A stretch of DNA of 64,000 bases, from positions 1-64,000 of the forward strand of contig DASYAE010000131.1 of assembly GCA_036501535.1 (NCBI GenBank). Reading direction: 5' to 3'. Of the stretch, positions 58,881 to 64,000 are shown piece after piece. Under the pieces are notes generated by a model. It saw only the letters and a program-made list of their open reading frames with translations. It ran no database searches and was not told where the DNA came from. This DNA is from DASYAE01 sp036501535 (lineage in GTDB: Bacteria; Actinomycetota; Actinomycetes; Streptomycetales; Catenulisporaceae). The translations under genes and the position numbers were made by a program. Position 1 is the stretch's first letter. Each line of letters begins with the position of its first letter.

Positions 58881-59756
58881 TCAGAAGGCGCCGCTGCGCA
58901 CGGCGAAAGCGACCGCCTGGGTCCGATTTCGCAGATTCAGCCGGGTCAACACGCCGTGGATGATGTTCTTGACAGTGCGCTCCGAGTAGTTCAGCCGCAC
59001 CGCGATCTCCGGCGTGCCGAGCCCCTCCGCCAGCAGCCGCAGCACGTCCACCTCGCGTTTCTCCAGCCCGGTGGCGGTCAGCCCCTGCGGCTCGAGTACC
59101 TCGCGCTGGACCGCGCGCAGCCAGCCGGCCAGCCAGCCGAGGGCGTCGCCGGGCATCTGGAGCCAGCCCTCGCGCACGTCCACGATCGCCCGCAGCACGT
59201 GCTCGAAGTCCGCCTCGCGCCGGGGGATCACGCTGACCAGCCCGCAGCAGGCGACGCGCAGCACGTGGTGCTCCCGCATCCCGTCGCCGACCAGCACGAA
59301 GCGGGTGTCGCCGGTGGTCGAGGCCTGCGCCGCGGACTCGATGGTCTTGAGCGTGTCCTCGGTGACGGTGTCGACGATGACGAGCACGACCTCTGCCTCG
59401 TGCTGCCGGTCCACAGACAGGACCCTGACGTCAGGGTGCGCGCGCAGGAAGGCCACCGCGCCCTGCCCGGTGATGGCGTCCCCGGCCAGCACCGCGACGG
59501 TCACCGGCTTGACGGCGGAACCGGCCTCGCGCAGCCCCGGCGCCCGGTTGACGGCGGGCGCGCCCGAGACGGACACCGCGGCGCTCACCGACCCGTTGGC
59601 CCCTGGACCGACGAGCACGAAGGCCCCGACCGGCCCGGCGGACCCGGCTGCTCCGGCCGGGACACCGGCCGGCGCCCGCAGGGCTTGGCGGCCGTCGCGC
59701 AGCGCCGGCGGATGGACCGCGGCGAGCGTCGAGGCCGGGCGGTGCGTCTGGAGCAC
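58881..59756 (-). CDS. LuxR/NarL-type regulator beside the T7SS locus
   Basis: 291 residues. Residues ~80-180 resemble a receiver domain (VKPVTVAVLAGDAITGQGAVAFLRAHPDVRVL..VVLVIVDTVTED) but the typical D-D-K pattern is not clear. The C-terminus (~220-285) is a LuxR-type helix-turn-helix: LEKREVDVLRLLAEGLGTPEIAVRLNYSERTVKNII. A proline/alanine-rich N-terminus precedes it. DNA-binding regulator, plausibly of the secretion operon that begins 140 bases downstream. GTG 59756 is chosen because AAGGAA precedes it; a longer frame from 59999 is not supported. Confidence 0.85.
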   Translation of the reverse strand: MLQTHRPASTLAAVHPPALRDGRQALRAPAGVPAGAAGSAGPVGAFVLVGPGANGSVSAAVSVSGAPAVNRAPGLREAGSAVKPVTVAVLAGDAITGQGAVAFLRAHPDVRVLSVDRQHEAEVVLVIVDTVTEDTLKTIESAAQASTTGDTRFVLVGDGMREHHVLRVACCGLVSVIPRREADFEHVLRAIVDVREGWLQMPGDALGWLAGWLRAVQREVLEPQGLTATGLEKREVDVLRLLAEGLGTPEIAVRLNYSERTVKNIIHGVLTRLNLRNRTQAVAFAVRSGAF

Positions 59757-59762
59757 GGTGTT

Positions 59763-59770
59763 CCTTTCCT
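59763..59770 (-). promoter_or_regulatory. RBS fixing the regulator start
   Basis: AGGAAAGG on the minus strand, six bases before GTG 59756. Confidence 0.5.
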
Positions 59771-60269
59771 CGTGCGACCCGGGGCGGTCGTCGGCACTGC
59801 TGGCGGACCGGGCGGAACCGATCCGGACGCGCGCGGGCCTGGGCCGCGCAGGACCGCGGTGCGTCGGACGTCGCAGCTTCCCAGCCGCAGGTTGCGGGAT
59901 ACCTTCGAGGCGTGACGAAACATCACCGATGATGAGCGGCCTTGGCAATTCCACACGGATCGCCGCAGTGCGGCTCTCTGCGCATTTGACAGGACGCATC
60001 GTCCCCCGGCCGGTTTCGGCCGTGGATCAGGGCTTGCCCTTCGGGACACCCGATTTTGCCCTCGGGGCCCCGGCGGCAGCGCGCCGCGAAGGGACCTGAG
60101 GGAACTGCTGTGCGTCCGAGGGGGCAGTGAGGTCGCATTCGCCTGACAGGGGCGGATCGAGCGCACTCACCGCAGGTCCGGGCCCGGTGCCCGGAACGCC
60201 GGGACCGGCCAGAAGCCTGATGGCCGGGGTAGCGGCGAGTCCTCATGCCGACGACGCTACGGAGCGCCC

Positions 60270-60301
60270 ATCTACATCTGATATACGTTGAATGTAGATG
60301 A
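60270..60301. promoter_or_regulatory. AT-rich inverted repeat, candidate operator
   Basis: CATCTACAT (60270-60278) and ATGTAGATG (60293-60301), perfect 9-base arms around a 14-base AT-rich centre. The size and TACAT/ATGTA boxes suit a GntR- or PadR-type repressor site rather than a terminator. It lies 85 bases beyond the ABC operon stop and ~510 bases before the LuxR regulator. Confidence 0.5.
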
Positions 60302-60385
60302 TCATGACGCGCCAACGGCGCTACCAGCCGCCTCAGTATGGTAGCGCTCTGCCGCAGGTCATCCGCAAGATGGGAGCACCACCTA

Positions 60386-61087
60386 CTATCTACGGAGCCT
60401 GCGTGCGCTGCGTGCGTAGCGGTGCCACTGATCCCGGCTCGCGAGGCAGGCCAAGGCTAGCGCGGCGGCTGCGGTCGAGTACCACGCGATCGTGGCGGCC
60501 CGGTCCGTGGCGGGCGGGGTGAGCAGGTACTGCCGGACCTCCGGAACGAACTCGGCGCCGGCGATGAGCGCGGCGCCGACCGGCACGGCGATGGCGCCGC
60601 TGAGGGCTGCGAAGCGAGTGCGTTCACAGCAGACTGCGATGGCCGCGACGAGCAGGTTCCACGCGGTGAGCTGGGCGAGCAGCGGGTAGACGGCGGGCGG
60701 GCGCTCGGCGGCGACGGCCGGTGCGGTGCCGTCCATCAGCCGGAGCTGCACCCAGCAGGTCGCGGCGAGCAGGGGCAGCGCCAGCACCGTCTGCCCGGCG
60801 GCGGCGATCCAAGCCGGGACGGGCGTGGTCTGGGTGACCGGCCGCGAGTGGGTGTGCGGAACGAAGGCCAGCGCGGCCACGGCGGGCAGGAACGTGATGC
60901 GCACGGTGCTCTGGTCCAGCGGGGAGCTGCCAGCGAAGTGCGGCAGGAGGGCGAGGACGAGCGTCCCGCTCGCGCAGCCCGCGAGCAGCGCGGCCCATGG
61001 CGTCGTGCGGATCAGATGTCGAGCGAGGCCGGACAGAACGCTGATCCAGAACCGCGCGGCATGCAGGCCGCTGCGAGGGCGGCTCAC
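60386..61087 (-). CDS. Membrane protein, probable ABC transporter component
   Basis: 233 residues, about six membrane helices (TPWAALLAGCASGTLVLALL; AWIAAAGQTVLALPLLAATCW; LSGAIAVPVGAALIAGAEF), no catalytic motif. It overlaps the stop of the permease gene upstream (GTGA at 61084-61087) and closes the operon. It probably supports the exporter encoded upstream. No family recognised. Confidence 0.65.
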   Translation of the reverse strand: MSRPRSGLHAARFWISVLSGLARHLIRTTPWAALLAGCASGTLVLALLPHFAGSSPLDQSTVRITFLPAVAALAFVPHTHSRPVTQTTPVPAWIAAAGQTVLALPLLAATCWVQLRLMDGTAPAVAAERPPAVYPLLAQLTAWNLLVAAIAVCCERTRFAALSGAIAVPVGAALIAGAEFVPEVRQYLLTPPATDRAATIAWYSTAAAALALACLASRDQWHRYARSARRLRR

Positions 61088-62814
61088 GACGTGCACTCCG
61101 GTTGCGCGGGGATCGCACCCTGTGGTGGCGTCAGCAGTTGTCCGTGCGGCCCGAGCAGGCCGGTCGGGACCGCGGGCATCGCGATGCCGAGCGCGGCGGC
61201 CAGGTGGGTGTCAGTGGTCTGCGGGTTCGTCCAGGTACTCCAGCCGGCGGCCAGAACGGCGGCGACCCGAGCGGCCGGCAGCCTCGTCATCGCCTGGGCG
61301 AGCAGGTATCCGGCGGCAGTGGTCTGCGTGCTCGGGGAGGCGAGGTAGTCCCCGTAGTCGTCTCCCTCGCCGGGGTAGGTCCAGGTGACGATGACGGAGC
61401 CGCCCACCTGTGCGAACTGGTCGCCGCTGATACGACCGCTGACGTCCTGGAACTGAGCTGGTGGCAGCGTGGTGGCCTTGGCCGCGAGCCAGATGGCGAT
61501 CGCTTCACGAGCCTGATTCAGCGCGACGCAAGGTTCGGGCAGCGCGTCGGGACCGGCGTCAATGGTGGCGCTGCCACCGGTGCCAGTGCCGGTGTTGGTC
61601 GGCAGGCCCACCGCCCAGGCAGCAGTGCTGAGCGCCAGGTCGAATCGGGCGTCGCCGGCCGACTGCCCGCCGGTCGGCCACGAGCCGAGGTTCAGAAAGA
61701 TCGAGGAGGAGGACGGACGGTTCGCCGGCGCGCTCTGGATCTCGGCCCGCCAGGCGTCCACCTGCTGACTCGAGTGATCGTTCGTCAGGATGCCGTCATC
61801 CAGCGTCAGGCCGGTGAACTGCGCGATCGTCAGGGTGCGACCGCTCTGGGCCGGCGCGTGGGCCAGGACGTCGCGCACCGTGGACTGCAGGAGCGCCGTC
61901 TTCGCGGTGAATTCCGGATACAGGCAATAGCGCACCTGCTCATCGGCGGTGCAGTGCTGATTCCCGCTCACAAGGCTCTGGACATCTTGGGCGGGGACGG
62001 GCTGCATCTGCACGCCGCACGTGGCCACGATCGCGACCACCGCGGCAGCCGCGACGACCAGCGGGCCGATGCGCGTGCGCTTGGCGGTTGCGGCGGCGGC
62101 GAGCGCGAGCGCCGCGGCGAGCACCGCGATCGCAGCCAACTCCATCGTGTGCGCGAGCGCAGGCGGGTATCCGGCCATCGGCCCCGGCAGCTCACGTAGC
62201 TGCGCGGGCTCGATCCACGGGAAGAGCCAGGTGACCGGGCCGGAGATGCGGTTCGACTGGGAGAACGGGATGAACCACACGAAGGCGGCGAGCACCCCGG
62301 CCAGCGGATGGGGGAAACGCCGGCCGACCGCCACGCCGATCGCCCCGCCCGCCAGTACCAGCACGACCCCGCCGGCGAGCGCCGCGAAGTCGGGCGACCC
62401 GACGACGCCGTGCAGTTCGAACACCCCGGCGACGACGCCGGCGAGGACCACGGCCGCGGGCACCGAGCCGAGCAGCCCGAGCAGGTGCGCGAGCGTGCGA
62501 CGGCCGGCGCCGGCCGGAAGGCTGTCATAGAGCTGCGACATCCCGTCCCGGCGCGCCCGCCCGGTCGCCAGCTGGGCCGCGATCAGGACCGCCACCGAGA
62601 GCGCGGTCTGGCCGTAGCCGATCGCCCAGGCGCCGTTCCACCACACCGGCTGCGTGCCGTGGGTGAACACCCACACCAACAGGCCGCCGGCGGCGAACCC
62701 GGCCAGGACCAGGATGCTGCGGGCCATCCGCCACGCCTCGACCCGGGCCAGACCCGCGACGGCCCGCAGCGGAACCGAAGCCGGGATCGGAACCGGACGC
62801 GGCCCCGGGCTCAT
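61084..62814 (-). CDS. ABC transporter permease with extracellular/periplasmic domain
   Basis: 576 residues. The N-terminal ~310 residues contain six to seven membrane helices (SILVLAGFAAGGLLVWVF ... LVVAAAAVVAIVATCGV), then a ~265-residue domain with few membrane segments, Cys residues (CTADEQVRYCLYPEF) and Ser/Thr-rich parts; this half may lie outside the membrane. It pairs with the ATPase encoded upstream through an ATGA overlap. Substrate unknown. Confidence 0.7.
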   Translation of the reverse strand: MSPGPRPVPIPASVPLRAVAGLARVEAWRMARSILVLAGFAAGGLLVWVFTHGTQPVWWNGAWAIGYGQTALSVAVLIAAQLATGRARRDGMSQLYDSLPAGAGRRTLAHLLGLLGSVPAAVVLAGVVAGVFELHGVVGSPDFAALAGGVVLVLAGGAIGVAVGRRFPHPLAGVLAAFVWFIPFSQSNRISGPVTWLFPWIEPAQLRELPGPMAGYPPALAHTMELAAIAVLAAALALAAAATAKRTRIGPLVVAAAAVVAIVATCGVQMQPVPAQDVQSLVSGNQHCTADEQVRYCLYPEFTAKTALLQSTVRDVLAHAPAQSGRTLTIAQFTGLTLDDGILTNDHSSQQVDAWRAEIQSAPANRPSSSSIFLNLGSWPTGGQSAGDARFDLALSTAAWAVGLPTNTGTGTGGSATIDAGPDALPEPCVALNQAREAIAIWLAAKATTLPPAQFQDVSGRISGDQFAQVGGSVIVTWTYPGEGDDYGDYLASPSTQTTAAGYLLAQAMTRLPAARVAAVLAAGWSTWTNPQTTDTHLAAALGIAMPAVPTGLLGPHGQLLTPPQGAIPAQPECTS

Positions 62815-63698
62815 CGCGCCGCCTTCGCGTGCGAGAGCATCAGGTAGCCGTCCTCGACGGTCGGCGCCGCGGCCTCGAAGCCCGCGGGCGGCCGATCCCC
62901 GATGTGCCGCCACCGGCCCTGCCCGTCGCGCCAGGAAAGATGGGCCCGATCGTCGCGCTCCCCCGCCGTCCACACGTGCCCGGCAGCGCTCTGCGCCAGC
63001 TCCGCCGGCGCCCCGGCGAAGCGGATCCGGCCTTCGAGCACGACGATCACCCGCGGGCAGATGGCGGCGATGTCATCGGCCTGATGCGTGGAGAGCACGA
63101 CCACCGGATCGCCCGGCAGGTTCGAGAGCAGCTCCCTGAACCGCAGCCGCTGCTCGGTGTCCAACCCGGACGTCGGCTCGTCGAGAATCAGCAGCTCCGG
63201 GCCGCCGAGCAGCGCCTGGGCGATCCCGAGGCGCTGGCGGAACCCGCCGGACAGGCTGCGGATCCGGCGCCGCCCGAACCGTTCCATCCCGACCGCGGCG
63301 AGCACCCGGGCCACCTCCTCGGCGCGCCGGCGGCGGTCCACGATCTCCTTGAGGATCGCGATGTAGTCGAGGAATCCCGCCACGGTGAAGTGCCGGTGAT
63401 ACCCGAGCTCCTGCGGCAGGTACCCGAGCCGGCGCCGGATCTCCACCCGCTCGCGGCCGTCCTGCGGGCGAAGGCCGAAGACCGAGATCTGCCCGGCGTC
63501 GGGCTCGTTGACGGTCGCCAGGATGGACAACAGCGTGCTCTTACCCGCGCCGTTTGGGCCGAGCAGCCCGGTGACTCCCCGCTCCAGCCTGAAGTCGACC
63601 CCGTCCAACGCCTGGATCCGCCCGTAGCGCCGGGACAGGCCTTCGGCGACCACGCCCTCTGTCATTTCCACTGTCATTTCCACCGTCACCGCGCCCAT
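62811..63698 (-). CDS. ABC transporter ATP-binding protein
   Basis: 295 residues. Walker A GPNGAGKST, signature LSGGFRQRLGIAQALLG, Walker B LLILDEPTSGLD, H-loop STHQADDIAA, then a C-terminal ~80-residue extension. Drives the permease encoded downstream. Start ATG 63698 (GGAGACGGG upstream); later in-frame ATGs (MTVEMTEG) are possible. It overlaps the end of the preceding gene by 13 bases. Confidence 0.9.
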   Translation of the reverse strand: MGAVTVEMTVEMTEGVVAEGLSRRYGRIQALDGVDFRLERGVTGLLGPNGAGKSTLLSILATVNEPDAGQISVFGLRPQDGRERVEIRRRLGYLPQELGYHRHFTVAGFLDYIAILKEIVDRRRRAEEVARVLAAVGMERFGRRRIRSLSGGFRQRLGIAQALLGGPELLILDEPTSGLDTEQRLRFRELLSNLPGDPVVVLSTHQADDIAAICPRVIVVLEGRIRFAGAPAELAQSAAGHVWTAGERDDRAHLSWRDGQGRWRHIGDRPPAGFEAAAPTVEDGYLMLSHAKAAR

Positions 63699-64000
63699 CC
63701 CGTCTCCAGCCGATCACGCCGCATGATCACCACGAGCACCGCAGCCGCCAACGCCGCCCCGCACAGGGCCTGTCCGTGGTCCTCAACCGCTTCCAGCGAC
63801 GAGCGCGCGACCGCAAGCCACACCACCGGCAGCGCCCACAACCCCCCGGCCACGGCCACGGCGGCAACCGGCCCCACGACGGTGACCGCCGCGAGCGCCA
63901 GCGCACACACCGCCAGCGAGGGCAGCAGCACCGCGGCGGGCAGCCATCCCGGGCCGGGCACCACGAACGCCGCGCACACCACCGGAATCAAAGCACTGAA
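63686..64000 (-). CDS. Membrane protein (5' end beyond window)
   Basis: At least 104 residues, open to the window edge; the visible part is three hydrophobic helices (LPSLAVCALALAAVTVV, VAVAGGLWALPVVWLAVA, AALAAAVLVVIM) ending in RRDRLETGWAR. Co-directional with, and overlapping, the ABC ATPase. Likely the first membrane component of this operon; anti-sigma/zinc-finger membrane proteins often head such operons, but the visible part does not show that. Confidence 0.6.
   Translation of the reverse strand, partial: FSALIPVVCAAFVVPGPGWLPAAVLLPSLAVCALALAAVTVVGPVAAVAVAGGLWALPVVWLAVARSSLEAVEDHGQALCGAALAAAVLVVIMRRDRLETGWAR

Larger units (their letters stand above)
59757..60385. other. Intergenic region, 629 bases
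   Basis: Upstream region of the LuxR regulator and the T7SS locus on one side, end of the ABC operon on the other. The only strong element is the inverted repeat at 60270-60301. Open frames here have no gene-like features. A promoter for the regulator is expected but none is convincing. Confidence 0.5.

Noticed and set aside
59923..60315. 130-residue minus-strand frame upstream of the regulator
   Set aside because: Random-looking composition (Arg/Cys/His), no RBS, starts inside the inverted repeat.
60298..60522. 74-residue plus-strand frame beside the inverted repeat
   Set aside because: Low-complexity basic protein without RBS; overlaps the real minus-strand gene.
1..64000. tRNA or rRNA genes
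   Set aside because: No cloverleaf with GTTCRA-type T-loop and no rRNA sequence were seen in the gaps between genes.

Overview
The window is very GC-rich, uses GTG starts freely, and is packed with ATGA/GTGA-coupled genes. With a chitinase, NarL-type two-component pair, Ser/Thr kinase with FHA partner and a type VII (ESX) secretion locus, it comes from the chromosome of a filamentous-type actinobacterium. The one-piece EccC, ART-like proteins and proline-rich secretion genes suggest a Streptomyces or Catenulisporales-like host; genus cannot be settled from the sequence.

Layout. (1) 1-5.4 kb: end of a GH18 chitinase with a CBM13 lectin tail, a small secreted protein, a dienelactone-hydrolase-family enzyme, phosphoglucomutase, a DUF899 protein and a 58-residue Cys/His protein. 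(2) 5.4-8.4 kb: a 582-residue protein with HAE / PCxxC deaminase motifs and, just upstream, a protein with two PGWWQGYD repeats; possibly an undescribed toxin-partner pair. (3) 8.6-18.7 kb: a seven-gene minus-strand operon for a cell-surface polysaccharide (GT2-CelD fusion, two further glycosyltransferases, Wzx-like flippase, membrane glycosyltransferase, DUF1616-like protein, GT4). (4) 19.3-23.4 kb: ABC exporter divergent from a NarL-type kinase/regulator pair. (5) 23.4-28.9 kb: Ser/Thr kinase divergent from an FHA protein, a second dienelactone hydrolase, a PspA-like coiled coil and a GH8 glucanase. (6) 29.0-59.8 kb: one continuous minus-strand T7SS locus, LuxR regulator -> eccC -> eccD -> eccB -> ART-like protein -> beta-helix/AAA+ -> DUF6065 -> WXG100-like proteins -> large proline-rich WXG-type protein -> YbaB -> second proline-rich WXG-type protein -> a 3260-residue CpnT-like effector. 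(7) 60.4-64 kb: an ABC transporter operon running off the end.

The standout is the 3260-residue effector (28971-38753). Behind its WXG-like secretion domain it carries three complete copies of a eukaryote-type inositol polyphosphate kinase (IPK) domain, each with a KP lysine, PxxxDxKxG and IDFAH motifs, interleaved with two copies of a His/Cys caspase-like domain (order Cys-IPK-IPK-Cys-IPK), then a coiled coil and a conserved-looking C-terminal region. I read this as a T7SS-exported effector that may act on inositol phosphates of a eukaryotic neighbour. This is inference from motifs; no search was run.

How the parts fit: EccB/C/D form the membrane machine, the beta-helix AAA+ protein is an EccA-like chaperone ATPase, the WXG100 proteins are secreted partners, and the large effector at the end of the locus is the probable main cargo. 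eccE and mycP are not in the window.
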